From DATKXO01 sp035528995 (GTDB lineage: Bacteria > Planctomycetota > Phycisphaerae > UBA1845): a DNA stretch of 43,982 bases. Under the pieces are notes generated by a model. It saw nothing but the letters and a program-made list of their open reading frames with translations, ran no database searches and was not told where the DNA came from. The DNA is taken from assembly GCA_035528995.1 (NCBI GenBank), contig DATKXO010000442.1, positions 1 through 43,982 of the forward strand, written 5' to 3'. The position numbers and the translations under genes were made by a program. Every line of letters starts with the position of its first letter. Position 1 is the stretch's first letter. Positions 31,829 to 41,082 of this stretch are shown piece after piece.

Positions 31829-31848
31829 TCCGGCGGGCCGTCCCCAAG

Positions 31849-31876
31849 TTTACTCCCTCACCGCGACGCTTATAAT
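31849..31876 (+). promoter_or_regulatory. Candidate promoter of pdxJ
   Basis: TTTACT (31849-31854), a 16-nt spacer and the consensus TATAAT (31871-31876) precede pdxJ by 36 bp. The -35 box is imperfect. This promoter may drive pdxJ and the genes that follow it. Confidence 0.55.
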
Positions 31877-31912
31877 GCCCCAGTGGCACGCCAATTGTGC
31901 CAGGAGGCGAAC

Positions 31913-32647
31913 ATGGCCCTTCTCGGTGTAAATATCGATCACGTGGCAACGGTCCGGCAGGCGCGGCGGACGGACGAACCCGATCCGGTGTGGGCGGCGG
32001 TCGAGGCCGAACTCGGCGGGGCCGACGGAATCACGTTTCATCTTCGCGAGGACCGTCGGCACATCGCCGATCGCGACGCGTATCTGCTTCGGCAGACGGT
32101 GGCGGTGAAGCTGAACATGGAGATGTCGATCGCGGCTGAGATCGTGGACATCGCCTGCAAGCTGCAGCCGGCACAGGCCACGCTGGTGCCCGAGCGGCGC
32201 GAGGAGCTGACCACCGAGGGGGGTCTGAACGTGGTGACGCACGCCCGCTCGATCAAGGAGGCCGTGGAGCGGCTGACGGCGGGTGGTACCATCGTCAGCG
32301 CGTTCATCGAGCCGATCGAGGATCAGGTTCGGGCGTCGGCGGACTGCGGTTGCCAAGCGGTCGAGCTGTGGACCGGGGCGTACGCGCATGCCAAGACCGG
32401 GGAGGAGCTTGATAAAGCCCTGGCGAACCTGCGCGGGACGCTGGACATCGGGCACAGCCTCGGCCTGGAGGTCCACGGCGGACACGGGCTGACCTACCGG
32501 AACATCGCGCCGATCGCCGCGGAGCCGGGATTCAGCGAGTTCAACATCGGCCATTCCATCGTCGCCCGGGCCGTGTTCGTCGGCATGCGGGAAGCGGTGC
32601 GACAGATGAAGGCGTTGCTGGAGCGGTACGCTCCAACGGAGGCATGA
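31913..32647 (+). CDS. pdxJ: Pyridoxine 5'-phosphate synthase PdxJ
   Basis: PdxJ closes the vitamin B6 ring by joining 1-deoxy-D-xylulose 5-phosphate with 3-amino-2-oxopropyl phosphate. The 244 residues have the normal length. Family blocks are GVNIDHVATVRQARR (5-19), GADGITFHLREDRRHI (36-51), LNMEMSI (about 69-75), LVPERREELTTEGGL (about 92-106), FIEP and the closing HGGHGLTYRNI and FNIGHSIVARAVFVGM, which are typical. The active-site His and Glu residues of these blocks are present. The ATG at 31913 has AGGAGG. The SGNH-like gene starts 2 bp after its stop, so they are co-transcribed. Confidence 0.96.
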   Translation: MALLGVNIDHVATVRQARRTDEPDPVWAAVEAELGGADGITFHLREDRRHIADRDAYLLRQTVAVKLNMEMSIAAEIVDIACKLQPAQATLVPERREELTTEGGLNVVTHARSIKEAVERLTAGGTIVSAFIEPIEDQVRASADCGCQAVELWTGAYAHAKTGEELDKALANLRGTLDIGHSLGLEVHGGHGLTYRNIAPIAAEPGFSEFNIGHSIVARAVFVGMREAVRQMKALLERYAPTEA

Positions 32648-32649
32648 GG

Positions 32650-33903
32650 ATGAAACGGCTTGGCCTTTGGTTTGCCGTAGCGGTGACGGTTTCCGTGGCG
32701 GTTCCGGCGGAGCGGGCGGCCGGTGGGCAGTTCGCATTCGGCGACACGGACCGGGTGTTGTTCTTCAGCTCGACGGCCATGTGGCCGGCGTCTTACGGAA
32801 TGCAGATCGAGACGTTCGTGCGGGTGAAGTATCCGCAGCTCAAGACCCGCTTCTGGCACTGGGGGCCGTCGCTGCCGGTGAAGCTGCCGGAGATGAAGAC
32901 GTGCATCGACGATTACCTGCCCGTGTTCGAGCCGACGGTGGTGGTGCTCAACTGCGGGCTGGACGACGGGGAAGTCAAGCCGCTGGTCGAGTCGAAGCTG
33001 GGCGTGTTCCGGACCGACCTGCTCGCGATGATCGAGAAGTGCGAGAAGGCTGGGGCAAAGGTGATCCTGGTCACGCCGAACTGCCCGGAGAAGAGCCGCA
33101 AGACGGCGTTGATCAAGGCCGACTACGACGAGGTGGTGGATCGGTATGCCCAGGTGATGCGCGACGTGGCGGCCGAGCGGAAGCTGATGGTCATCGACTG
33201 GTACGCCGCGACCCGCGAGCGGTTGGGCGACAGCGGACAGGGCAAGGACAAGCGGAACGCCCTGACGACGGACGGGCTGCACGCGACGCCGCTGGCACAT
33301 GCGATTGCGACAGACGTGATGCTGGAGGCCTTCGGGGCTGAGCCGCACGAGGTCACGGTGCACGTCGATTGGGCGAGCCTGGAGGCGAGGACGACGGTGG
33401 GGTCGATCAGCGCGACGCGCAAGGATGACTCGGCCGTCACAGTGGCGCTGGGGGAGTTTCCGATGCCGTGGGCGTTCCCGAGAGGGGCGCGTCTTTTTGA
33501 GCCGGATCGGCCCGGGGCGCGCTTCTGCCGCTTCATCTTTCATCTGCACAACGTGCCGCCCGGCGGGGTGTTGATCTCGGAGGGCGGTGGCAAGCCGACG
33601 CCGTGGCTGGAGGGGATGCTGGAGGAGGGCTTCGACATGGCGTCGGTCGGCCCGCTGATCACAGCCCGGCCCGTGCAGGAACTGATGAACGAGATCTTCA
33701 AGCGGAAGAACCTGCGTCTGGACCAGTTGGAGCGCTTCCTGCAGAAGCCGCTGGCCGAGCCCGAATACGCCGAGGTGAACGTCATGTACCGCAAGGCGAT
33801 GGTGGCGGAGCTGGAGGCGGTGGACCGGGTCATGAACCGGACTCCGCGGACGATGGACGTCGCGTTGGAGATCAAGCTGGCGAAGCCGCCGGCCGGCAAG
33901 TAG
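32650..33903 (+). CDS. Exported SGNH-like hydrolase, degenerate motif I
   Basis: This 417-residue protein has a signal peptide (about 1-25) and an SGNH/GDSL-like fold. The first block is VLFFSSTAMWPASYG (36-50), where the usual GDS is missing and SST stands instead. Block III reads VVVLNCGLDDGEV (about 97-109; family pattern G-x-N-D), and block V reads TTDGLHATPLAHAIA (the D-x-x-H pair). The catalytic His and Asp are therefore in place, while the nucleophile is uncertain. SGNH proteins are commonly esterases or carbohydrate deacetylases in this kind of genome. The start at 32650 is chosen because GGAGG lies 7 nt before it, whereas the ATG at 32644 overlaps the pdxJ stop and is too close. The C-terminal 190 residues are not recognised. 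Confidence 0.72.
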   Translation: MKRLGLWFAVAVTVSVAVPAERAAGGQFAFGDTDRVLFFSSTAMWPASYGMQIETFVRVKYPQLKTRFWHWGPSLPVKLPEMKTCIDDYLPVFEPTVVVLNCGLDDGEVKPLVESKLGVFRTDLLAMIEKCEKAGAKVILVTPNCPEKSRKTALIKADYDEVVDRYAQVMRDVAAERKLMVIDWYAATRERLGDSGQGKDKRNALTTDGLHATPLAHAIATDVMLEAFGAEPHEVTVHVDWASLEARTTVGSISATRKDDSAVTVALGEFPMPWAFPRGARLFEPDRPGARFCRFIFHLHNVPPGGVLISEGGGKPTPWLEGMLEEGFDMASVGPLITARPVQELMNEIFKRKNLRLDQLERFLQKPLAEPEYAEVNVMYRKAMVAELEAVDRVMNRTPRTMDVALEIKLAKPPAGK

Positions 33904-33964
33904 GTTGGTCGTATCGACAAGCCCTATCCGGGCCGTGCTGCAGGCTACACGGAGGTCGGCGTAG

Positions 33965-34867
33965 ATGGCACCACAAGCGAACAGAGAGAAGCGCAGGTTA
34001 CGGGGCTCGATGGTCGCCCTGGTTACGCCGTTCCGCGACGGCGGCGTGGACTACGCGGCGCTGGATCGGCTGGTGGACCTGCAGCTCGAAGCCGGGACGG
34101 ACGCGCTGGTCCCGTGCGGGACGACCGGCGAGTCGCCCACGTTGACGGGGGAGGAGCACGACCGGGTGATCGGGGCGGTCATCGCCCGCTGCGACGGGCG
34201 ATGCCCGGTGGTGGCGGGCACGGGCTCGAACTCGACGGCGGAGGCCATCCGTCGGACGCGGCAGGCGGGCGCGGCTGGAGCGGACGCCGCGTTGATCGTG
34301 GCTCCGTACTACAATCGCCCCACGCAGGAGGGGCTCTATCGTCACTACGCGGCGATCGCCGAGGCAACCGAGATTCCGATCATCCTGTACAACGTGCCCA
34401 AGCGCACGGGTGTGGCCATTGCCGAAGAGACGGTGATCCGGCTGCGGAAGGACTTCGAGCACATCGTGGCGGTCAAGCACGCCACGGGCAGCGTAGACGG
34501 TGTGGACCGCATGCTCCGCGGCTGCGACATCGACGTGCTCAGCGGGGACGACGCGTTGACCTGGCCGCTGATGGCCATGGGGGCGGTGGGGGTGATCAGC
34601 GTGGTGGCCAACATCGACCCCAAAGGGATGCGGCGGCTGACGGAGGCCGCGTTGGCGGGTAACGTCTCGGTCGCGATCGACGCCCATCGGCGGGTCTGCG
34701 CGGTGGCGGAGACGCTGGGGGGTTTCGGGCCGAACCCCATTCCGATCAAGACGGCGCTGGCGCTGAAGGGCCTGTGTGCCGAGGAGTTCCGGCTGCCGCT
34801 GTGCCCGATGGAGGAGGAGGCGAAGCGACAGCTTGCCGATGCCCTTGGCAAGCATGAGCTTCTGTGA
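33965..34867 (+). CDS. dapA: 4-hydroxy-tetrahydrodipicolinate synthase
   Basis: This is DapA, the lysine/diaminopimelate pathway enzyme that condenses aspartate semialdehyde with pyruvate. The 300 residues have all key residues: Thr53/Thr54 in CGTTGESPTL (51-60), YYNRP (115-119), the catalytic Tyr142 in YNVPKRTG (142-149), Arg147, and Schiff-base Lys171 in VKHATG (170-175). The family usually has the pattern K-[ED]-x-[ST]-G; the His after Lys is a small variation. Lysine biosynthesis specificity, rather than another NAL-superfamily reaction, is likely from these residues. The ATG at 33965 has GGAGG 9 nt before it. It lies 61 bp after the SGNH-like gene on the same strand. Confidence 0.95.
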   Translation: MAPQANREKRRLRGSMVALVTPFRDGGVDYAALDRLVDLQLEAGTDALVPCGTTGESPTLTGEEHDRVIGAVIARCDGRCPVVAGTGSNSTAEAIRRTRQAGAAGADAALIVAPYYNRPTQEGLYRHYAAIAEATEIPIILYNVPKRTGVAIAEETVIRLRKDFEHIVAVKHATGSVDGVDRMLRGCDIDVLSGDDALTWPLMAMGAVGVISVVANIDPKGMRRLTEAALAGNVSVAIDAHRRVCAVAETLGGFGPNPIPIKTALALKGLCAEEFRLPLCPMEEEAKRQLADALGKHELL

Positions 34868-34993
34868 GTCCCGCGGCGCGAGGCGGGCGCCCGCGTTGCC
34901 AAACGCCGGGGAATCGGCCAAACTGATTGCAAGTGGTGCCGTTGCGGACCGAAGGACGGTCGCCACGCCAGATAGCGAACCGAAGAGAAGACC

Positions 34994-35959
34994 ATGAGCG
35001 ACGTTGTGCTTCCCGATCACATACACCTTCACGCGGGGGACAAGCTGCTTTCGCTGGCCGTGTGGATCGGCGCTTCGGCGCTGTTTGCCTCGGTGGGCTG
35101 GATGGCGCTGCAACCGGACGACCCGCAGGGGGCGGTGAGCCTTCTGACGCGCGGCGGATCACTCTGGTCTGTCGCCCAGATCGCGGCGCTTGCCGCCGTC
35201 GTCTCGGGCTTGGCCGCGGCCCTGGTGGGACGCAAGCTCCCGGACGCGGGTGTGTTCGCGGTGTCGATCGGCTTAGCGGTCGCCGTGTGGCGAGGCGAGG
35301 GCACGTCCCATCTGTTGATCAGCGTGGCCGGTGAGGGCGCGGCGGCCCGCAGCTCGCTGGCGTGGCGCTTGGGATTCGAAGGCCTGGTCTGGTTTCTGCC
35401 GATTGCGGCGGCGATCCTGGCGAGTGGGCTGGTCATGCGCTGGGTGCACGGGGCCGGCTCAGATGATCCAGGGGACTCGTGCCGTGCGCTGGCGTTGGCG
35501 AACGTGCCGGGGATGAGCGAGTGGTTCTCGGCTTCGGACGACGCAGGGGATCAGCCCAAGCTTGTCGGCGGGGTCAAGACGATGCTGGTCTCGCTGGTCG
35601 CGGCGACGATCATCTATCGCATTCTGGCCACCGGGTCGCCGCTACGCAGCGTGCAGCAGGGGCAGAGCTACTTTGCGCTGGCGGCGGCGTTCTACCTGGC
35701 CGGCCTGATCGCTTATGAGATCTTCCCGGCCCGGACGGCGTTGTGGGGGATTCTGTCGGCTCCGCTGCTGTGCCTGCTGGGCTATTCCCTTGCGGCCATG
35801 AGTTCCTCGCCGGGTGGCGGCTACGGTCATATCGCCAGTGTGCCGCCGAGCACGTTTTACAGGTCATTACCCGCCGAGTACGTCTGCGTGGGGACGGCCG
35901 CATCGATCGCGGCGTTCTGGTCGGTTCGCCGGTCGGCGATGATGCGCAGCGTGAAGTAG
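34994..35959 (+). CDS. Polytopic membrane protein (hypothetical)
   Basis: This 321-residue protein is not recognised. It has about eight hydrophobic segments (for example 18-38, 60-80, 88-100, 130-150, about 195-212, 225-243, 248-266 and 295-312) joined by short loops. The soluble loop at about 155-190 (AGSDDPGDSCRALALANVPGMSEWF) may be a small domain. There are no nucleotide or metal motifs. It lies downstream of dapA after 126 bp, so it may be the last gene of the same transcript or have its own promoter. The ATG at 34994 has an AGAGAAG stretch upstream. Confidence 0.7.
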   Translation: MSDVVLPDHIHLHAGDKLLSLAVWIGASALFASVGWMALQPDDPQGAVSLLTRGGSLWSVAQIAALAAVVSGLAAALVGRKLPDAGVFAVSIGLAVAVWRGEGTSHLLISVAGEGAAARSSLAWRLGFEGLVWFLPIAAAILASGLVMRWVHGAGSDDPGDSCRALALANVPGMSEWFSASDDAGDQPKLVGGVKTMLVSLVAATIIYRILATGSPLRSVQQGQSYFALAAAFYLAGLIAYEIFPARTALWGILSAPLLCLLGYSLAAMSSSPGGGYGHIASVPPSTFYRSLPAEYVCVGTAASIAAFWSVRRSAMMRSVK

Positions 35960-36091
35960 GGCGGCGCGGACCCGCTTGGGGTCATGCCCCAAAGCGATCA
36001 CCCTTCAAGGACAGATGACCGGCGGGGTGGAATCGCGCTTGCAGACGGGCGCGGATCGTATAAAGGCACATCTTCTTCTGCGCGGGCGAGG

Positions 36092-37453
36092 TCAGCCCAC
36101 CGAGAGCAGCACCTCGTCGAGGCAGTCGATCAGGAAGTCGGCGTCCTGTCGGGTGATGCACATGGGGGGCTTGATACGCAGGACGTTGCCGTACCAGCCG
36201 CCCCGGCCGATGAGCAGGCCGCGCTCCCGAACGCCTTCGGTGATCTGATCGGCCAGTTGGGTGCCGGGCTCCCGGGTGTCCGGGTCGGTGACGATTTCGG
36301 CGCCCAGCATCAGTCCCTTGCCGCGGACCTCGCCGATGATGCGGTGCTGCTTCTGCAAATCGAGCAGTCGCTCCTTCAGATAACCACCGATCTCGAGGGA
36401 GTTCTGCTGGAGGCCCTCCGAGTCGATGATCTCGAGGGTGGTCAGTCCCTGAATCATGGAGACGGGGTTGCCGCCAAAAGTGTTGAAATGGTGCTTCTGG
36501 GCCATGGTCTTGGCGACCTCGGGCCGGGTGGTGCAGGCGCCCAGGGGAGCGCCGTTGCCGATGCCCTTGGCCATGGTGACCGCGTCCGGGACAACACCCC
36601 AGTTCTGGAACCCCCAGAAGTGTCGTCCGGTGCGGCCGAAACCGGTCTGGACCTCGTCGGCGATGCAGAGCCCGTCGTGTGCGCGGACGATGTCGTAGAC
36701 GATCTTGAAGTACTCGGGCGGGGGATCGACGACGCCGCCGACGCCCTGGATGGGCTCGGCGATGAAGCAGGCCACTTTGCCCGGCCCCTCGTGCTCGATG
36801 ATCTGCTCGACATCGGTGGCGCAGCGCATCTTACAGGATGGGTACTCCAAGCCCATGGGGCACCGATAGCAGTAGCCACAGGCCGCCCTGAGTACGCCCG
36901 CGGGGCGGGGCAGGGGGAAGTTCCAGGCCCCGTGGGCGGTCAGGGCCCTGCTGCCCTGGAGGCCGCCGTGGTAGGCGTTGCGCAGGGCGATCACCTCGCA
37001 GTTTCCGGTGTAGAGCCGGGCCATCATGGTGGCCAGCTCGTTGGCCTCGCTGCCGGAGTTGGTGAAGTAGGTGACGCTGAGGTCGCTACCGTCGGGGAAG
37101 TGCTCGGCCAGGAGCTTGCCGTACTGCCCGATAGTCGGATGGAGGTAGATGGTAGTGGTATGGGACAGCTTCCCGACCTGCTCTCGGACCCGCTGGACTA
37201 TTCTCGGATGGGCATGTCCGACGGAGACGGTGACGATGCCGGCGATGGCGTCGAGGTAGCGTCGGCCCCGGTCGTCCCAGAGGTATTGCATGTGCCCCTC
37301 GACGATGGGCAGGGGCTCTTTGTAGAAGGTGAAGATGCCGGGGTTGATGTACTGCCGCCGGAGGGCCAGCATCTCGTCCCGCGAGGGGCCCGTGTAGGGG
37401 CTGGGCTTGTGGTCGGTGGCGGGTAGTGGCGTTCGCGGTTGAACGGCGGCCAT
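36092..37453 (-). CDS. Class III aminotransferase, AGXT2-like
   Basis: This 453-residue PLP-dependent enzyme resembles alanine-glyoxylate aminotransferase 2. Key elements are the cofactor-binding TNSGSEANELA (131-141), YHGG (161-164), the Asp of IADEVQTGFGRTG (264-276, Asp266) and the Schiff-base Lys296 in AKGIGNG. Between the first two and the Asp there is a cysteine-rich stretch, CGYCYRCPMGLEYPSCKMRC (192-211), with five Cys and the spacing C-x2-C-x2-C-x8-C-x3-C. A cluster of this kind also occurs in some AGXT2-like relatives. It would move an amino group between an amine such as alanine or beta-alanine and glyoxylate or pyruvate; the exact substrate is open. The ATG at 37453 has GAAGGAG 7 nt upstream. 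It is downstream of the BtpA gene on the same strand. Confidence 0.93.
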   Translation of the reverse strand: MAAVQPRTPLPATDHKPSPYTGPSRDEMLALRRQYINPGIFTFYKEPLPIVEGHMQYLWDDRGRRYLDAIAGIVTVSVGHAHPRIVQRVREQVGKLSHTTTIYLHPTIGQYGKLLAEHFPDGSDLSVTYFTNSGSEANELATMMARLYTGNCEVIALRNAYHGGLQGSRALTAHGAWNFPLPRPAGVLRAACGYCYRCPMGLEYPSCKMRCATDVEQIIEHEGPGKVACFIAEPIQGVGGVVDPPPEYFKIVYDIVRAHDGLCIADEVQTGFGRTGRHFWGFQNWGVVPDAVTMAKGIGNGAPLGACTTRPEVAKTMAQKHHFNTFGGNPVSMIQGLTTLEIIDSEGLQQNSLEIGGYLKERLLDLQKQHRIIGEVRGKGLMLGAEIVTDPDTREPGTQLADQITEGVRERGLLIGRGGWYGNVLRIKPPMCITRQDADFLIDCLDEVLLSVG

Positions 37454-37594
37454 TCTCTGACTCCTTCGTAATCCGGTTCTGAAACCCCATTCGTCGGCCG
37501 GGGACCGATTGCACGAGCGGGTGCAGCCGCCGGTCCCGGTCAGAGGGCCATCATACCATCACCGCGGCGATGGCAGAACCGCTGCGCGGCGGGG

Positions 37595-38413
37595 CTAGGC
37601 CGGCAGGCCCGCAACGGTCCGGGTGAAGCGTTGGACGCGGTCCGGGTCCAGGGGGTTGGACCAGAGCCCGTCCCGCTTGATCGACGAGCCCACGATGAAG
37701 GCGTCCGCGGCGGTCCAGTAGTCGCGCAGGTTCTGTGCCGAGATCCCACTGCCGACGACGACCGGAAGATGCACGGCCTGTCGGGCGGACCGTACGTCTT
37801 CGACTGCCGCCGGCGCGGCCGTGGCCGTGCCCGTCACGATCACGGCGTCGGCGCCGAAGAACTCGGCGGCCTCGGCGGTTGCGGCCAGGTCCACATCGCC
37901 GGTTATGGCGTGGCTGGAATGTTTCTTCTTCACGTCGGCCCAGACGGCCACCTGATCGGCGCCGATCCGTCGGCGGTAGCGCAGCAGTTCACCGGCGTCC
38001 GCTTCTCCCATGAGTCCTTCGTCGGCGACGTGGGCGAAGACGAACCCCTCGGCCCGCACGAAGGACGCGCCGCAGGCCTGGGCGACGGCCAAGGCCTGGC
38101 GGTTGGCGCCGGCCAGGATCTGCACGCCCAGGGGCAGGGCAACCGCCTGGCGGACGGCCAGACCGACGGCGGTCATTCCGGCCACGATCTCAGCTCCGAC
38201 CTCGCGCAGCAAATAGGGACGGTCGTGCATGTTTTCGATCATGACCGCGTCGAAACCGCCGTCTTTCAGCACCCTGGCTTCAGCGGCCGCCTCGCGGACG
38301 ATCTGCTCCAGGCTGCTCGTGTTGTGGGGCGTACCGGGCAGGGCGCCGACGTGGACCATCCCGATGATGGCTCGGCGGTCGATGCCGGGCAGGATGACAC
38401 GTGCCTGACCCAT
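37595..38413 (-). CDS. BtpA/SgcQ-family TIM-barrel protein
   Basis: This 272-residue protein is a BtpA/SgcQ-family TIM-barrel. The opening IIGMVHVGALPGTPHN (16-31), the GGFDAVMIENMHDRPY (51-66) and the closing VVVGSGISAQNLRDYWTAADAFIVGSSIKRDGLW (about 216-249) are characteristic. BtpA was linked to photosystem I stability in cyanobacteria, but the family is widespread in bacteria without photosystems and its reaction is unknown. Some relatives occur with sugar metabolism genes. The ATG at 38413 is used; a GTG at 38419 is in frame. No clear Shine-Dalgarno is seen. The aminotransferase gene follows on the same strand after 141 bp. Confidence 0.88.
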   Translation of the reverse strand: MGQARVILPGIDRRAIIGMVHVGALPGTPHNTSSLEQIVREAAAEARVLKDGGFDAVMIENMHDRPYLLREVGAEIVAGMTAVGLAVRQAVALPLGVQILAGANRQALAVAQACGASFVRAEGFVFAHVADEGLMGEADAGELLRYRRRIGADQVAVWADVKKKHSSHAITGDVDLAATAEAAEFFGADAVIVTGTATAAPAAVEDVRSARQAVHLPVVVGSGISAQNLRDYWTAADAFIVGSSIKRDGLWSNPLDPDRVQRFTRTVAGLPA

Positions 38414-38607
38414 GGGCACCGCTTGTATGGGCGGTGCGGTTATCGGTCAAGAGGACCGGGTTATCGGGGCCCGGCGTAGTGGCGACGGGCAATTGCGGCG
38501 GGTCGAGATCAAGACCTACTGGGCGCTTCTCGATACATCCAGGGAACTTCGCCGGACGCGCAGAGGGCTGCGCCGGCGCCCGAGCCGGCTTTTGACAGGG
38601 AGCGTAC

Positions 38608-40611
38608 GTGAGCACGGTGTGGTCCAGATTCAAGCAGTTCTGGCTGGCCGAGGAGGTTCCGCGCTGGATGGGATTCTCCCTGGTCTTCTTGTTCACCGCG
38701 GGTCTGGCCGCGGCGGGTTGGGCGGCGTTCTTGCAGGCCCGGGACAACGGTCGCCGGACGCTGGAGGCGACCACGGCCCACTCGCTGCGTCTGTTCGGAC
38801 AGGTCGTCGCCGGCAGCAAGGACGACGACCTCCATACGCTGCAGGTCGCGTTGCGTGAGTTCGCGGCCAACTTTCATTGCTCGCAGTTACGCGTGTTCAA
38901 CCGGGAGCGCCAAGTTGTGGCCTCGATCCAGTCGGACGAGATCGGGGAGCCCAACCCGTTCGATTCCCAACTCGGCACGCTGTTCCCGCGGCGGCTGGAG
39001 GTTCTCCCGCTTCCGGCGCCGGGCGACGGGCCGGGCGAGGACGGCGGACTGCGGCTGTTCCGGATGCCGATCGACACGGGCGACTCCGTTCCCCGACGGT
39101 TCGTTGAGGGGGTGTTTGTCGCCGCGCTGTCTCGCGGAGAGACCTCGGGCAACCACGCCGGAACGCTGGCGGTGGTGCTGACCTCGGTGGGTGTCCTACT
39201 GCTGCTCTACCGCCGGATGCGGCAGCACTTCCAGGGGATTTCGCGCATCGCGGGGAAACTGGCCGCTGACCCCGAGACACTGGCCGGCGAACTCGAATCG
39301 CTGCGTGTGGCGGACTCCTTGGGCTCGGTGGCCCAGACCTGGAACAAGCTGATCGACCTGATCGAAGAGTTCCGGGCCGAATCGAAGCGCACCGCCGCCA
39401 GTGACGAGCTGCGAAGGGCCCTGGAGTCCTCCTGTGGTGGCACGGGTGGCGAGCTGGCCAAGGCGCTGAACGCCTTGCCGGACGGGTTGCTCTACATCAC
39501 CGACCCGCTGAACGGTCCGATGGTGCGTTTCGCGAACGCCATGGCCCGGCGACTACTGGGGTGCGATCACCCCACCGACGAGGGACATCCTGGCGGGCAG
39601 CAGGAGAGCGAGGGGGTTGTCCGATGGGGTCCCCGCGGTATCGCCCTGGATGAAGTCCAGACCGGTCCGCTGGGCAAGCAACTGGTCGAGACCATCACCG
39701 CCACCCGTTGTGGAGAGGGCAACACGGCGGTTTTCGAACCGGCTGTGCGGGTCATCGAAACCGAGACCGACGGCAGCAGCTACCGCGTACGGGTTCTGCC
39801 GCTGACGCGCTCGGGCGGAGGGGCGCCGGGCAGCGGCGGTTGTGTCGTGGTGGTGGCCGACGTCTCCCAGCAGGTCCGGGCTGATCGGGCCCGCGAGGAC
39901 TTCGTCTCGCAGGTGACCCATGAACTGCGCACGCCGCTGACCAACATCCGGGCCTACGCCGAGACCCTGTCCAGCGGAATGTTCGACAACCCGCAGGTCA
40001 TCACCGAGTGCTACAACGTGATCACCAAGGAGACCCGTCGGTTGTCCCGGTTGATCGAGGACATCCTGAGCATATCGCAGATGGAGGCCGGCAGCATCGA
40101 GCTGGTGATCGACGACGTGGACGTACGGACACTGGTTTCCGACGCGGTGCGCGACGTGCGCGGCCTGGCCGACGAGAAGGACATCGACCTGCAGATGAAG
40201 TTGCCGAGCAAGCTGGGCACGCTGCAAGGCGATCGTGACAAGCTGGCGGTAGTGCTGAACAACCTGCTGGGCAACGCCCTGAAATACACGCCGTCCGGCG
40301 GGTCGGTTCACCTGGGTTGCACCATGGACGCGGGCCAGTTCACGGTGACGGTCAAGGACAGCGGGATTGGCGTGGCCCCGAGCGATCAGGAGCGCATCTT
40401 CGAGAAGTTCCAGCGGGCCAGCGACCCGGAGGTTCAGAACCAGACGGGCACGGGTATCGGGCTGACCACGGCCCGGGAGATCGTTCGGCGGCACGGAGGT
40501 GACATCGAGCTGATGAGCGTCAAAGGGGAGGGCTCGACGTTTGTGATCAAGATTCCTGTTTTGTCCAGCGGGGCGAGGACTCGTTCCGCCGGGCTTGGAG
40601 TCGGGGTTTAG
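38608..40611 (+). CDS. Membrane sensor histidine kinase
   Basis: This 667-residue protein heads a signalling operon. Two membrane segments (about 22-40 and 186-205) enclose an outside sensor of about 145 residues with no recognised family. After a HAMP-like linker (about 206-260) comes a PAS-like region (about 285-420). The phosphorylated His438 sits in VTHELRTPLTN (436-446), and the ATPase part has NNLLGNALKYTP (about 550-561), DSGIGVAP, FEKFQRA and GTGIGLTTAREI. All the kinase boxes are intact, so autophosphorylation is expected. The start is a GTG with AGGGAG 5 nt upstream. The response regulator gene begins 12 bp downstream and is the likely phosphate receiver. Confidence 0.93.
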   Translation: MSTVWSRFKQFWLAEEVPRWMGFSLVFLFTAGLAAAGWAAFLQARDNGRRTLEATTAHSLRLFGQVVAGSKDDDLHTLQVALREFAANFHCSQLRVFNRERQVVASIQSDEIGEPNPFDSQLGTLFPRRLEVLPLPAPGDGPGEDGGLRLFRMPIDTGDSVPRRFVEGVFVAALSRGETSGNHAGTLAVVLTSVGVLLLLYRRMRQHFQGISRIAGKLAADPETLAGELESLRVADSLGSVAQTWNKLIDLIEEFRAESKRTAASDELRRALESSCGGTGGELAKALNALPDGLLYITDPLNGPMVRFANAMARRLLGCDHPTDEGHPGGQQESEGVVRWGPRGIALDEVQTGPLGKQLVETITATRCGEGNTAVFEPAVRVIETETDGSSYRVRVLPLTRSGGGAPGSGGCVVVVADVSQQVRADRAREDFVSQVTHELRTPLTNIRAYAETLSSGMFDNPQVITECYNVITKETRRLSRLIEDILSISQMEAGSIELVIDDVDVRTLVSDAVRDVRGLADEKDIDLQMKLPSKLGTLQGDRDKLAVVLNNLLGNALKYTPSGGSVHLGCTMDAGQFTVTVKDSGIGVAPSDQERIFEKFQRASDPEVQNQTGTGIGLTTAREIVRRHGGDIELMSVKGEGSTFVIKIPVLSSGARTRSAGLGVGV

Positions 40612-40623
40612 GAGGCAACGGGC

Positions 40624-40998
40624 ATGGCGAGAATCCTGGTCGTGGACGACGACGCCCACATGCTGCGGGTGCTCTCGATGTGGTTGGCCCGCAACGGGCA
40701 TCAGGTCCTGGAGGCCTCGGATGGTCAGAACGCCCGCGAGATTCTGGGCGACACGGACGTGGATCTGGTCGTGTCGGACGTGAACATGCCGCGCCTCAGC
40801 GGCCTGGAGCTGGTCGAGTGGGTGCGGGCGGAGCTGAGTGACGCTCTGCCCATGGTCGTGCTTTCGAGCCGGTGCGACCAGTCGTCCATAGCGGAGAATC
40901 TGAAGCAGCACGGGGCCTGCCTCCATCCCAAGCCTTTCTCACCGTCCCGGCTGGTGGTGGAGATCGAGCGTCTGTTGTCGGTCCACAGTGCGGGCTGA
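40624..40998 (+). CDS. Single-domain response regulator (CheY-like)
   Basis: This 124-residue protein is a receiver domain and nothing else. It has the acidic pocket Asp8-Asp9 (VVDDDAH), the phosphate-accepting Asp52 (VVSDVNMP), Ser81 in the Thr/Ser position and Lys103 in HPKPF. With no output domain, it must act by binding another protein, as CheY and DivK do. It sits between the kinase and an HD-GYP protein, so it may carry phosphate from the kinase to control c-di-GMP turnover. The ATG follows a GAGGCAACGG stretch. Confidence 0.93.
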   Translation: MARILVVDDDAHMLRVLSMWLARNGHQVLEASDGQNAREILGDTDVDLVVSDVNMPRLSGLELVEWVRAELSDALPMVVLSSRCDQSSIAENLKQHGACLHPKPFSPSRLVVEIERLLSVHSAG

Positions 40999-41082
40999 CC
41001 CGGCGTCCGTAACGGGCGGGGCGATCTGGTGCCACTCGCAATGAGATTCCCCGGGCGGGTTGGCCCCGGTGGAGCCGAGTAG

